A DNA stretch of 64,000 nt from Pseudobacteriovorax antillogorgiicola (GCF_900177345.1 NZ_FWZT01000008.1:124001-188000), one strand, 5' to 3'. Positions 6,963 through 16,552 are shown, numbered from the stretch's first letter. The notes: generated from the letters alone by a model not told the origin. Numbers and translations are program-made.

Positions 6963-9605
6963 GTGAAACTGCGATTGCTTGGATTCATATTAGGGATATT
7001 GCTTTGTCCGACCCGAGGCAAGGCTGAATCATATCGCTCGTGTGTGACTGAGCATGCATGCGTTTTGCCAGACTCTGAGCAGAAAGCCCTAAGTCTCAGA
7101 GGTGAGTGGCTGTTCCACTGGCAGAAGCTTCTCGGTCCAGAGAATGAGTCAGAACTTTTGAACACCAATCTCCGGTGGGACCCGACTCAGGATTGGAATA
7201 CTAGCGACCAGTTCACTACAGAAGGGTTTGCAACTTATGTTCTGGTTGTCGAAAGTCCTCGGGCTCAAACTACAGAACTATGGATGGATCGTGTGACTTC
7301 AGCCTCACGCCTGTGGATCAATGGCCGTGAGGTCGTTCGTACTGGAGTCGTAGCAGACAATGCTGATGATGAGCGAGGGCAGCGTCGGATAATTGCCAAA
7401 TCGGTGTACCTAGACCAAGGGCGCAATGTCTTTGTCCTGCAAATATCAAACTTTCATCGAACGGTTTCTAATATTCGAGGGGAATTTCTTATTGGACCGG
7501 GCTTGGTTGCTGAAAGTAAGCGCCAAGGAATCACCGATGGGTTGGTCTTCGGTTCCATTTTTATCATGCTTTTTTACCATATTTATCTATGGGCGATTCG
7601 AAAAACCCGGATTTCACCTCTGTATTTTGCAGTATTTGGCTTTGGGATTGGCGGCCGCTTGATTGTCATGGGGCAGGGGGATCTGTTTGCAAGCTTTGTG
7701 GATGTTCCCATCTGGTTGGAATCAAAAGTCGAATACCTCGGGTTTGCTGTTTCGAGTACAGGATTATTACTCTTCATGAACGAACTCTATCCAAAGTTCT
7801 TTCGTCGTCGCTATGCCCTGGCTGGTAGCAGCTTAACCGCATCTTGGGCCGTATTAATTCTATTGACTCCCTACGCTATCTATCAACCATTGCTGCCTTT
7901 CTATCAGGTTCTCATATTGCTATTCGGCGTGTTGATCTTAGCGGCCATGGTTCGAGCAGTTGTCCATAGGGTGAGCGGTGCTCGCACGTTCACCGTTGGT
8001 TTTGCCATGCTTTTTCTGACTGCAATCAACGATGTTATGGTCGCGCAAGGCTTGCTCGATTCTACTCACGTGATTTATTTTGGAATGTTCTTCTTTATTT
8101 TCTTTCAGTCAGCTGCGATCGCGTCCAATTTCAATGAAGCCTTCGATCGGGCCGAAAAAGCTGAAAAAGAGGTGCGAGGTTTGAACGAAGGGCTAGAAAA
8201 ACTAGTCCAAGAGCGAACTGAAGAAATCAATAAGATCCTCTCAAATGTAGAATCAGGCTTTCTGGGTATTGATCGCGACTTTAAGATTCTTCCTGGCTTT
8301 ACCAAGGCCTGTCACGAGCTCTTGCCGGGCAGCGTATTTGAAGGTCAAAACTTTTTGAGATGTCTCAATTTGGATCAGCGTGCGGAAGAGCATCTTGAGC
8401 AATCGATCACACAGGTATTTGATGACATTCTACCAGAGTCAGTCACTGTGCAGCAGATTCCACAGCGGGTGGGTACCGAGTCCCGGTCTCTGAGTCTTGT
8501 AGCAGCAGCGATTCGCGATGATCAGGACCAAGAGATTGCTGCCATTCTATTTACGATCAATGATGCCACGTCTTTGGAGCTGGTTGAAAGGCAAGTGAAG
8601 AAGAACGAGATGCTGATCACGATTCTCCAGAATTTAGATTCATTCGAATCGTTTCTCGAAGATTTTTGGCACGAGATTGACCAAGCTCGAACCGCCTGCC
8701 AGGCTGGTAACGAAAACCAGGTGCGCAGCCTGCTTCACACTATGAAAGGTAATCTTTCAATGTTTGGCCTTCTGGGTGTTTCACAACTTATTCATCGAAC
8801 CGAAGGCCGTAAGCGCATTACCCTAGAGCAGATTGATGAGATCGCACAAACGGTTAATTCGGTGCTAGAGGACAACGAAGACGTTTTAGGTCTTAAAAAG
8901 CGAGACAAGCAGCTGTCAGAAATCAGTCAGGAAGAAGTCGATCAGCTTGTGAGCAATCTGTCGCAGTATATTGCAGATGCAGAGTCTTTGTTTCAAGTGC
9001 GACATCGTCTTGATCGACTGATGGACAAGCCTATCGGTTACTATCTCGGGCCGATCGAACAAACTGTCTCGGATCTTGGAGAACGGCTAGAGAAAGATGT
9101 TCAGTTCACCCTAAAGGGGCAAGGTATAAAAGTTCCGAGACACTACTCTGAACTTCTTCACAATCTGATTCACCTGATTCGCAATGCTATGGATCATGGG
9201 ATTGAGGATGCTGATAATCGAGGTAGCAAAGATCCGGTGGGTAAGCTGAGTCTTGAGTTTTCTCAACAAGGAGATGATCTTCGCATAGCAATTGAAGATG
9301 ATGGCCGTGGAATCGATCCCGAACGTGTGAAGCTTAAAGCCATTGATAAGAAAGTCATCACCGAAGCAGACGCGCAGTCTTTAAGCGTCGAAGAAATCCA
9401 AAACTTGATTTTTCATTCCGGAATTTCCACCACTGAAGAAGCGAATGATATTTCTGGTCGTGGGGTGGGAATGTCGGCAGTGAAGGATATAGTTGAAAGC
9501 TCAGGTGGACAATTGAAAATAGAATCAGTGGTGGGCAAGGGAACAAGTTTTATCATTACCATTCCCAATCTTTTTGCTCCGCCCCAATACAGCCAAGCAA
9601 GCTGA
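6963..9605 (+). CDS. 7TM-DISM sensor histidine kinase with PAS-like, Hpt and CheA-like ATPase domains
   Basis: An 880-residue membrane sensor starting at GTG 6963, with AGGAG about 9 nt upstream. Order of domains: a signal peptide (about residues 1-22); a periplasmic beta-rich DISM sensor domain with a sugar-binding-like fold (about 30-180); seven hydrophobic helices (about 190-400); a short coiled coil; a PAS-like segment beginning NVESGFLGIDRDFK; an Hpt domain with phospho-accepting His592 in LLHTMKGN; and a CheA-type ATPase with HLIRNAMDHGIEDAD (N box), EDDGRGIDPE (G1) and SGRGVGMSAVKDIVESSGG (G2). There is no HisKA dimerisation helix and no CheW-like domain, so the ATPase probably phosphorylates the Hpt histidine as CheA P4 does P1. 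A close paralogue lies at 19593-22250. The cognate receiver may be the receiver-TPR protein at 10507. Confidence 0.9.
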   Translation: MKLRLLGFILGILLCPTRGKAESYRSCVTEHACVLPDSEQKALSLRGEWLFHWQKLLGPENESELLNTNLRWDPTQDWNTSDQFTTEGFATYVLVVESPRAQTTELWMDRVTSASRLWINGREVVRTGVVADNADDERGQRRIIAKSVYLDQGRNVFVLQISNFHRTVSNIRGEFLIGPGLVAESKRQGITDGLVFGSIFIMLFYHIYLWAIRKTRISPLYFAVFGFGIGGRLIVMGQGDLFASFVDVPIWLESKVEYLGFAVSSTGLLLFMNELYPKFFRRRYALAGSSLTASWAVLILLTPYAIYQPLLPFYQVLILLFGVLILAAMVRAVVHRVSGARTFTVGFAMLFLTAINDVMVAQGLLDSTHVIYFGMFFFIFFQSAAIASNFNEAFDRAEKAEKEVRGLNEGLEKLVQERTEEINKILSNVESGFLGIDRDFKILPGFTKACHELLPGSVFEGQNFLRCLNLDQRAEEHLEQSITQVFDDILPESVTVQQIPQRVGTESRSLSLVAAAIRDDQDQEIAAILFTINDATSLELVERQVKKNEMLITILQNLDSFESFLEDFWHEIDQARTACQAGNENQVRSLLHTMKGNLSMFGLLGVSQLIHRTEGRKRITLEQIDEIAQTVNSVLEDNEDVLGLKKRDKQLSEISQEEVDQLVSNLSQYIADAESLFQVRHRLDRLMDKPIGYYLGPIEQTVSDLGERLEKDVQFTLKGQGIKVPRHYSELLHNLIHLIRNAMDHGIEDADNRGSKDPVGKLSLEFSQQGDDLRIAIEDDGRGIDPERVKLKAIDKKVITEADAQSLSVEEIQNLIFHSGISTTEEANDISGRGVGMSAVKDIVESSGGQLKIESVVGKGTSFIITIPNLFAPPQYSQAS

Positions 9606-9692
9606 ATACCACATGGGTATTGCTCTCCAGCCTCGATCTCGATAAAATATATTAAGAGTTCTCATTGCTTTCTATGACGAGGAGCGTCGACA

Positions 9693-9941
9693 TTGCAAAA
9701 TCCTCATGAATTCATCGCAAACAACTCCCATGAAGAGATTAGTCGCTGTATTGTTCATCAACTGACTCAGAATGAAAGCACCATTGGCGCCATTCTGAAA
9801 ACATCTTATGGGTATTTCTGGCTCGATTTCCGCAATGAAGTTTATTCCAATACCTTTTTTCGAACACTCAAGGAAACGTTGTCGGAATTCAATATGTGGC
9901 TCAACGCTGAGACCTCCCAGGGCTGTAAGGTGCCGAACTAA
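9693..9941 (+). CDS. possible small hypothetical protein (82 aa)
   Basis: The frame starts at TTG 9693 with GAGGAG about 8 nt upstream. It gives a mixed-composition protein (MQNPHEFIANNSHEEISRC at the N-terminus, FFRTLKETLSEFNMWLNAE near the C-terminus) with no signal peptide or membrane helix. An overlapping 112-codon frame on the minus strand (9672-10010) lacks a ribosome site and is less convincing. I do not recognise a family. It follows the sensor kinase by 87 nt and could be co-transcribed with it. A 6-bp hairpin at 9605-9621 directly after the kinase stop separates the two. Confidence 0.42.
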   Translation: MQNPHEFIANNSHEEISRCIVHQLTQNESTIGAILKTSYGYFWLDFRNEVYSNTFFRTLKETLSEFNMWLNAETSQGCKVPN

Positions 9942-10279
9942 AACCTCAACAGGAAGTTTGAAGGGATCGGTGTGACTTAAAGTGTCAAGCCTCAGAAATA
10001 CTACGATCAACGGCTGCCCAAGATTGGGTAAACATCATCTAGTTTGGTAAATAAGGCCTCTTTACAGAGGCATAACACAGATGCTAGTGCATTAAAACAG
10101 ATTCTTACCTAGGGAAATAATTGTCTAACATCTGTCGGCTCTGAAAACGACCCAACTATCTCCCAAAAAAATAATAAAGAAGTAGTATTATTGGCTTGTT
10201 ATAAGCCTTCCCGAGAAGTCTTAAACTGTTCCGCAGTCTTCCGCCGAGAAGTTTCACTGATTCAATCGGGGAGGTATCC
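9942..10279 (+). other. 338-nt leader region with two possible RNA stems
   Basis: No convincing gene is seen here. There is a hairpin with a 6-bp stem and tetraloop (GCCTCT 10056-10061, AGAGGC 10066-10071). Just after it, a perfect 7-bp long-range pairing (ACAGATG 10077-10083 with CATCTGT 10129-10135) encloses 45 nt that include a CCTAGG palindrome. Stems of this size can occur by chance, so this is only a candidate 5' leader of the 10280-11694 operon. The SD for the next gene (GGGGAGG) is at about 10268-10274. Confidence 0.3.
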
Positions 10280-10507
10280 GTGGTACTCCAAGGAGTGAAA
10301 ATTTTCCGCTCGGAAGAAGAGGCGATCTTACTGAACGAACACCTGACGCGCAGTGGCGTCTACAGTCTCTATGAAGCTCACGGTAATAAATTCATACTGA
10401 AAGTAAGAGCAGTCGAGATTGACCTTGCCGTCAACCTCATCTCAAATTGTCCCATGCTCAAGGATTTACAGAAGTACAAAGCATCTAAATTGGGGCGCGT
10501 CAGCTGA
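10280..10507 (+). CDS. small DUF2007-like protein, coupled to the downstream response regulator
   Basis: A 75-residue cytoplasmic protein starting at GTG 10280, with a strong GGGGAGG site 5-6 nt upstream. The pattern 'VKIFRSEEEAILLNEHLTRSG...' followed by a strand 'KFILKVRAVEIDLAVNLI' resembles the small ferredoxin-like DUF2007 'putative signal transducing' proteins, in which an N-terminal strand and helix are followed by a 'V...d...A..ll' helix. The resemblance is by eye only. Its stop codon overlaps the start of the receiver-TPR gene by one base (TGATG at 10505-10509), so the two are translationally coupled and may work together. Confidence 0.75.
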   Translation: MVLQGVKIFRSEEEAILLNEHLTRSGVYSLYEAHGNKFILKVRAVEIDLAVNLISNCPMLKDLQKYKASKLGRVS

Positions 10508-11694
10508 TGGACCGATCAAAATTCTCGCGAGAACAATTTTTGCCCAAGCGCGTTTTGATCGTCGAAGACGACAAATCGATGCAGAGCTTGATTCAATCTG
10601 CATTTCGCGACAATGGAATTATGGATGTCTTTTGCGTTTCAGACGGGGAAGAAGCCTGGAAGCAGCTTCATGAGTATAAGTTTGATCTGATGACTCTGGA
10701 CTGGAAGCTTCCTGTGTTACATGGTATGCAGCTATTCAATCGGATTCGCCAAGATCGAAGATTGCGAAACCTTCCCATCGTTGTGATTTCTGGATTCCTG
10801 GATCACGAAGACCACGTCCTCACCGAAGACTACTTTTTTACAGCTAGCCTGAGCAAGCCATTTGACGAAGACAAGCTGATGAAGATTTCGAAGGAAATCC
10901 TTCGAGATCGTTTCGACTATCAAAAGATCCTACAGCGGGCGGAAACAGCTTACTTCGAAGATTTCGATCGAAACATCGACAAGCCTACTGAGATTATCAA
11001 TGTCTGGTTGCAAAATATGGGACAAAATCCAAAAGGTGTGTCCATGGCTGCTTCGATCATAAGAAGCTTGAATGGGGTAGAGAGATCCATTTCGATGATC
11101 ATGGACTCCTTAAAGATTCACCCCACAAGCTCCTTGCTGCTCCATCAACTCGCCATGTCGCAACTGATGTCAGGTGACTTCGATTCTGCTCGGACAAGTT
11201 TTCAGAAGGCTAATAACTTTTGTTCACACAACTTGGAACGGATTCTTTGGCTTGGTGAGCTAGAATTGCATCGAGGCAATTGTCAGGCTGGAATTGAATA
11301 CTTTCAAAAAGCTTTGTCCCATGATACTGGTTCACCAACGATTCAAAAGGATCTTGAGCTTGCTAATCTGATTAAAGAAAAGCTTGCTCATTATTCCGTG
11401 AAAGACCTCGAAAATGGCCTTGGTAGCTTTCTTAATTCACTTGCGATTGAAAAAGTCCGTCGCGGTCAGTACGAGGACGGGGAAGGTCACTACGAAAAGG
11501 CTCTGTGCTTTTCGGGGAATGTGGTGGCGAAAGCCAAGCTTTATTACAACATGGGAATTTGTGAGGCCCGGCAGGGGCGGCGATCGGAGGCAGTTTCTTA
11601 TTTCTTCCGATCCGTTGATCTTCTGCCAGATTACAATCGATCAATCGAGGCTCTCAGGAAGTTTGGCTATGACATCCACGAAAATGCCGCTTGA
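10507..11694 (+). CDS. response regulator with receiver domain and TPR output
   Basis: A 395-residue cytoplasmic protein. The N-terminal receiver has the acidic pair in LIVEDDKSM, phospho-acceptor Asp65 in LMTLDWKLP, Ser95 in the Thr/Ser position (VVISGF) and Lys117 in LSKPFDED, so all key residues are present. From about residue 140 onward the protein is helical, with TPR-like repeats (for example 'LLLHQLAMSQLMSGDFDSAR', 'YYNMGICEARQGRRSEAVSYF'). No DNA-binding or enzymatic domain is present, so output is probably by protein-protein contact. A paralogue with the same architecture and almost the same length lies at 59210-60391. The gene is coupled to the small protein upstream and may receive phosphate from the Hpt kinases in this window; that link is inferred. 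Confidence 0.9.
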   Translation: MDRSKFSREQFLPKRVLIVEDDKSMQSLIQSAFRDNGIMDVFCVSDGEEAWKQLHEYKFDLMTLDWKLPVLHGMQLFNRIRQDRRLRNLPIVVISGFLDHEDHVLTEDYFFTASLSKPFDEDKLMKISKEILRDRFDYQKILQRAETAYFEDFDRNIDKPTEIINVWLQNMGQNPKGVSMAASIIRSLNGVERSISMIMDSLKIHPTSSLLLHQLAMSQLMSGDFDSARTSFQKANNFCSHNLERILWLGELELHRGNCQAGIEYFQKALSHDTGSPTIQKDLELANLIKEKLAHYSVKDLENGLGSFLNSLAIEKVRRGQYEDGEGHYEKALCFSGNVVAKAKLYYNMGICEARQGRRSEAVSYFFRSVDLLPDYNRSIEALRKFGYDIHENAA

Positions 11695-11860
11695 AACTTA
11701 CTAGGTTCAGGCGCTTTTTTTGGGTTTTCTAGTCCCTTTGAATAGAAAATTGAGCCATCATAAGGGCTATATTTTATTGGAAGAATCTTTGTCGTTGAAG
11801 TCCTTCCACGGAATGCCGACCTTTTCTTTGAGGCAGTTATGATTGGGTAGGTCTTGAATT

Positions 11861-14800
11861 ATGAACAGATTTTTACTTCCGTTAACAGTACCATTCTTAC
11901 TTCTCGGATGTTTTCCCGGCGAGGGTTTCTTCGAGCAAGAAGCCGCGAACTTAGATTCGATTCAGGAAGTCGGAGTCCAGGTCGTAGGTGAAACATCTGT
12001 TGCGCAGGTCTTTGCCGGTGCGAACGTGACTCAAAGTATTGAAGTCCCCGAAGGCAGTCCTCTCGAAGGAACGTCCTTGTCGATCCCTCCTGGGGCTTTA
12101 AATATTAGCATGAACATTACGATTGAAGAGGCCGTGACTCCAGCGACCGATGGCAGCCTCGGTGATCTTGGTATTGTTGGTGCCGATACTGATTCTATAG
12201 CCACGGTGTTCAGTAATGATCAAAACGTCAAGGGTTTTGCTGACGGAATGGCCGGAACCATTCAAGTCTCCACAGGTAAAGCAACAACGGGTTTAGGCCT
12301 TGTGGATACCACTCCTGTGATGTTCTCAAGGCACGATAAAGATGACGGTAGTTGTGTCGACACTATTTATCAGCTAAACACTGGAGACTTCGTTACCCTT
12401 GCAAGCGGTAAAGAGGTTGTCAAATTCCAAACTGCATACTTTGGTACCTATCAAGTCATCCGGGTGCCCGATCTCAATTTTAGCACGAGTCCGCGCCAGA
12501 CCCCCTGGGGGACCACCATCCTTGCAGAAGCTGTACCCGAAGAGTGTAAGATCGTAACCAAAACCGAGAAACAGGTTCTTGATACCCAAAACCCTGTCTC
12601 GCTAGGAGTCCTCAGCACAGAACTGAATGGCCAGATATTTGCAGTCATAGCACCGAAAATATCGGAAACACCCAAGAAGTGTAGTCTAACATTGCGTAGC
12701 GCTGTGGACACTGATGGCAAGACTTTCCAGGCTGCGCAGTCACGGGTTGAAGTCAACCTCGAAGGCAAAGGTTTTCCGCTCAAGGCGGAGGCTTCCTACC
12801 AATGTACCTTCAACGATGGTCGCTTTTTGAAAAAGAAAGTAGAGAAGCTGCCTCGTGGTATCCGGCTTCTGGTCGATCGCGACCTGCGACAGGTTACAAT
12901 CCGAACCGATCTTCCCGAGGGTGGTGCTTGTAAAATCGACGCTTACCATGTCGATGACAAAACGGATACTCATGAGGAAGCGATTACCAACTACAATAAC
13001 TATCTGCTGGATTTCAATGAAGATAGCGAAGACACGGACTACTATATCCGCGTAAGCTGTACTTATCCCACAGGCTTGGTGCTTAGAACGCCATATGCAA
13101 GGTTCGATCTGGGAACCTGCGACACCTGTAAAAATGAAGATGAGGGTGGTGATCAGAATACGACAAATCCTAACGACACGATCCCTCCAACAGTGAATAG
13201 TTTCACGTGGGCGACGTCGATCATGTCTCCAGGAGAAGCAAATATCGTGGTCGATGGCTACGATGATCAGGGTGATCTCCGGCGGATATGTTTTGCTATG
13301 ACAAAGGATACCGGTGGTATGACTGCTCCGGTTGGTTGCTTCGATCTTATGCCAATCGGAGGCAACCAGTACCAGGCTACTATCCAACTACCTGATTACT
13401 ACGTTCCCTATACCTACGACATTAGTTGGATCGATGTGGAAGACTACTCTGGTAATCGACGATGGTTCAATTCCATGTTTGGTGATACTTACTACCGCGA
13501 AGGTTATGATTTAGTCAATGGCGTTCACCAAGAACAAGGTATCTCGACAATGCCAGTCTTTAACTGGAACGTCAATGCAGGGCCCGGCAACAACCCAGAT
13601 ACTATGGCTCCAACACTTCTATCGTTCGGAAACATTGCGAGTACACTAGGCCTCCCTGGGGAGCTTGTGATTCCTTTCTCAATTTCTGACAGTGGCGGCT
13701 CTTTGGTGCCTAACATGCCCGCTCCGGTGTGTTTAACTATTGAGAACCTCGTTACGGGTCAACAATCAAATCGCTGTCCACACACAGAGTACATCGCCGC
13801 TGGCCAATACGAAGCTTATGTCCATTTAGACAATCAATATGAAAACGGCGACTACGGAATCAAGCAGTTTCTCGTGGGTGACCTAGCTGGTAATCAAGCT
13901 ACTTACAGCGCTGCAAGTATGCCCGGAAATTATTCAGAAGCCCCTGGTATTAACGTACCAGTGGTGACCCTTACTGGTGGGGCCGATTATTCACCACCAT
14001 TTATCGATCAACCCAATGCTGTCTTCATGGATCTTGCAACCTATGATGTGGGTGGCGGTTCGGTGATGGCTACCATTACCGTGGAAGCTACCGACCCAAG
14101 TGGGCTCGCTAATATCTGTGTTGTCATTGATCAAGAATTTGGCATGTACGAACACCATACGGGTTGTCATGTGCCAGTGGATAATGGGGATGGTACTTTT
14201 TCGGCTACGTTTACGCTAGCTGATTACTTTCAGAATGCGCCTCAAAACTATGTCCCAGCAAGGATTGAACTCTTCGATACCGTGGGCAACCGGACCGAGA
14301 TGTACAAGATGAGTGGCGGAGATACCTATTATACTATCAATGGCAATATATCTGCGGTTCTGATTCCGACATTTGACTTCATAAATGCGACTCCTGACGG
14401 AACAGCACCGGTGATTAACTCATTGAGTTTTAACAACACAAACTACACAGTTCCCAACTCTGCAATACTAACGATGAATATAACAGATTCGGGTGCTGGC
14501 CTTGATTTCGGAAATGTATGTGTTCGACTGGAAACCGCGGCGTACATAAAGATGATCTATCACTGTGGAATTGCTCAGGCTGTCGGAGGAGATAACTACA
14601 CTTTGGATGTTCCACTGAACCCTTGGATAGAAAACGGCACCTATAAATTGCTAGACGTGTCAGTTTACGACATGGCTGGTAATTACACAAATCTTTACGC
14701 TTCCTTTGGCGACGCACAATATATGTCAAGCCCCCTTGCAGTTTTGTCTTTTAATATCGCTGGAGCGTCCACAGATACGCTTGCCCCGACACTTACGGCG

Positions 14801-15160
14801 AATGCAGCCTACTTCGATCGAAGTAGCTACAACCCTGGTGACTATGCCTACCTCTTTATCGAGATAACGGATGATATATCAGGCTTTATGCCATTCCAAA
14901 ATAATCCCTGTTGGCGTCTCACTAACGCGGGCTATTCTGAATGGATCTATATCTGTGGTTCTCTTAGCAATGAGGGAGGCAATCTATGGAAGTTTGGCTT
15001 CATGATACCTTTCGGCCAGCTTTATGACACCTACTTCCTAGAAAGCATCGACCTCACTGATCAGGCTGAAAATATGACAAACTACTATTCATCGTCAGCA
15101 GCAGGACCTTATAGCCCAGATCCAGGCTGGGCTCCTCCGACTCTGATCGTGAATCCTTAG
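11861..15160 (+). CDS. large surface lipoprotein with five tandem ~130-residue modules
   Basis: A 1099-residue protein with lipoprotein signal MNRFLLPLTVPFLLLGC (lipobox LLGC), so the mature protein is probably anchored to the outer membrane. Residues 20-430 form an N-terminal region, with a stretch near SLSIPPGALNISMNITIEEA that resembles a ZU5-like 'sIPpGAl' motif. After an Asp/Asn-rich linker, five repeats begin at about residues 439, 580, 709, 846 and 972. Each is marked by an Asp-x-x-(A/P)-P-(T/F/V) start (DTIPPTV, DTMAPTL, DYSPPFI, DGTAPVI, DTLAPTL), a central '(D/E)..(D/G)SG' turn and a late 'DxAGN' or 'DxxGN' turn. This recalls bacterial Ig-like/cadherin-like surface modules, many with two cysteines. 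Function unknown; adhesion or a surface scaffold is plausible. Monocistronic, convergent with the stress-protein gene. Confidence 0.85.
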   Translation: MNRFLLPLTVPFLLLGCFPGEGFFEQEAANLDSIQEVGVQVVGETSVAQVFAGANVTQSIEVPEGSPLEGTSLSIPPGALNISMNITIEEAVTPATDGSLGDLGIVGADTDSIATVFSNDQNVKGFADGMAGTIQVSTGKATTGLGLVDTTPVMFSRHDKDDGSCVDTIYQLNTGDFVTLASGKEVVKFQTAYFGTYQVIRVPDLNFSTSPRQTPWGTTILAEAVPEECKIVTKTEKQVLDTQNPVSLGVLSTELNGQIFAVIAPKISETPKKCSLTLRSAVDTDGKTFQAAQSRVEVNLEGKGFPLKAEASYQCTFNDGRFLKKKVEKLPRGIRLLVDRDLRQVTIRTDLPEGGACKIDAYHVDDKTDTHEEAITNYNNYLLDFNEDSEDTDYYIRVSCTYPTGLVLRTPYARFDLGTCDTCKNEDEGGDQNTTNPNDTIPPTVNSFTWATSIMSPGEANIVVDGYDDQGDLRRICFAMTKDTGGMTAPVGCFDLMPIGGNQYQATIQLPDYYVPYTYDISWIDVEDYSGNRRWFNSMFGDTYYREGYDLVNGVHQEQGISTMPVFNWNVNAGPGNNPDTMAPTLLSFGNIASTLGLPGELVIPFSISDSGGSLVPNMPAPVCLTIENLVTGQQSNRCPHTEYIAAGQYEAYVHLDNQYENGDYGIKQFLVGDLAGNQATYSAASMPGNYSEAPGINVPVVTLTGGADYSPPFIDQPNAVFMDLATYDVGGGSVMATITVEATDPSGLANICVVIDQEFGMYEHHTGCHVPVDNGDGTFSATFTLADYFQNAPQNYVPARIELFDTVGNRTEMYKMSGGDTYYTINGNISAVLIPTFDFINATPDGTAPVINSLSFNNTNYTVPNSAILTMNITDSGAGLDFGNVCVRLETAAYIKMIYHCGIAQAVGGDNYTLDVPLNPWIENGTYKLLDVSVYDMAGNYTNLYASFGDAQYMSSPLAVLSFNIAGASTDTLAPTLTANAAYFDRSSYNPGDYAYLFIEITDDISGFMPFQNNPCWRLTNAGYSEWIYICGSLSNEGGNLWKFGFMIPFGQLYDTYFLESIDLTDQAENMTNYYSSSAAGPYSPDPGWAPPTLIVNP

Positions 15161-15165
15161 GCGAC

Positions 15166-16131
15166 TCACGAATCGCTCGGACAAACCATCACAGCGGCTC
15201 CTAACTCCAGCATTGTTGGGTAGGGGAGCCGACCCAAACTTAAACTCTCAGGGCGGAATATGTGATGCTTGCCGAATATGAGAAGCTTGGGCTTATCGTC
15301 CTTGGAAATCAGCTTGGTTAGCTCTTCGGCAGCTTCGCCAAATAAGACATTCCGCTCTACGTTGAGTGACTCGGCTCCCTGAAGTCTTTCGTAGCGGATT
15401 TTGAGCTGTTCCAAGGTTTGTTCGATAACTCGCTCGCGGTAAGTTTCCACCTTGGATAGCTCCTCTTCAGGCATTTTACCAAGAATCACTGCGTTTTTGA
15501 TGTGGTCTGTAATCCTTTTGATATCTTGCTCGCTCATATCATGTATGTGATAGTGCAACAGATGATCGGCTTTTAAGGCTAGGGCAAGGTCTCTGGCATA
15601 GCTCATGATGCTGTTGCAGGAGTCGGTGAGATCGTCGCCACAGTAAATGGTAAGGTCAGGTTTGGTGATTTGGTCACAGCCTTGGGGAACGACAAGAACA
15701 GGAAAAGAGCTGCCTCTCATCAAGGAAATGCTTGTCGATAGGCCCTGCCACACTGAGTTCGAGTAGTTTGAGCCTAATACGATCAGGCCAGCTTTTCCTT
15801 TTTCAGCAACCTCTTCGATTCCTTCGATCAGGCTATCACGTTTCACGATGATATCGGACTCTACGTCTAAGCCTTCCTGAATCTTGCTCAAGAGCTTCTG
15901 GGCATTCTCCTCATCCAACTCATCCATGATGGGACCGTAGGTATCGAGGGGAAAGACTGGTGCCTCACCTGCATAGGCATAGTAATGAAAGGGTTTGAGA
16001 ATATGGGTGAGAAGTAGCTTTGCTCTTAAACTCTGGCAGAGTGATTGGGTAAAGCGAACAAGATGGGTTTCGTCTTCATACAACGAAAGCCCTAGAAGAA
16101 TACTCTTGCCAGTGATGTCTTTGAGTTCCAT
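15166..16131 (-). CDS. universal stress protein with two tandem UspA domains
   Basis: A protein of about 321 residues with two Usp folds. Domain 1 (about residues 5-155) has KSILLGLSLYEDE and ends in GLIVLGSNYSNSVWQGL and FPVLVVPQG, close to the UspA ATP-binding signature G-x2-G-x9-G(S/T). Domain 2 (about 160-320) has PDLTIYCGDDLTDS and ends KLLIFGKHHIFR and AAVMVCPSD, where the glycine-rich nucleotide loop is poorly kept, so it may not bind ATP. Two in-frame ATGs exist (16140 and 16131). The second is preferred because GGAAAGGA lies about 8 nt before it, while it would abut the first. The gene is convergent with the lipoprotein gene, 5 nt apart. Confidence 0.88.
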   Translation of the reverse strand: MELKDITGKSILLGLSLYEDETHLVRFTQSLCQSLRAKLLLTHILKPFHYYAYAGEAPVFPLDTYGPIMDELDEENAQKLLSKIQEGLDVESDIIVKRDSLIEGIEEVAEKGKAGLIVLGSNYSNSVWQGLSTSISLMRGSSFPVLVVPQGCDQITKPDLTIYCGDDLTDSCNSIMSYARDLALALKADHLLHYHIHDMSEQDIKRITDHIKNAVILGKMPEEELSKVETYRERVIEQTLEQLKIRYERLQGAESLNVERNVLFGEAAEELTKLISKDDKPKLLIFGKHHIFRPESLSLGRLPYPTMLELGAAVMVCPSDS

Positions 16132-16552
16132 GGGTGCCATCCTTTCCGAGATTCTTGCGATAAGTCGTTTCAGTAAATTTAGTCACTGTCTTACACAAAT
16201 TATTCAGTCAAGATCTTCAAAGCAAGATCTTTGCCACGCCTAGAATCAGTCCTTTTGGTGCTTAAGGGATCAAACCACACCATCCTAACTCGTTTTGCCA
16301 ATCACTGCGAGTTTTGAAGCAGATTGGGATTTGCTCGGCAGCCAGACCTATGAAAAATTTTTAAGATGTTATGAGCTGACTTTATTAAAAATAAATTGCG
16401 AACTTTTGAACAGAAATGTGCGAGCAAGTTGAGTAGTGCTTGTGGTGCTTAATGTCTGACTCCGGCATCAGAGATGAGTAAATTTACCATATATTGGTCT
16501 TAAATCAAAACTAGCAAAGGACTTTTTACGATTTCATAGACACTGAAATGTA
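16132..16552. other. AT-rich intergenic stretch, no gene seen
   Basis: Between the stress-protein start and the candidate structured element at 16553 lie about 420 nt. I see no convincing reading frame with a ribosome site and no strong inverted repeat. It probably holds the promoter of the stress-protein gene. Confidence 0.5.

Noticed and set aside
9672-10010. 112-codon minus-strand frame
   Set aside because: Starts at TTG without a ribosome site; the opposite-strand 82-codon frame has a good one and is preferred, though with low confidence.
12740-13387. 215-codon minus-strand frame
   Set aside because: Antisense shadow of the five-module lipoprotein gene; no ribosome site and no recognisable domain.
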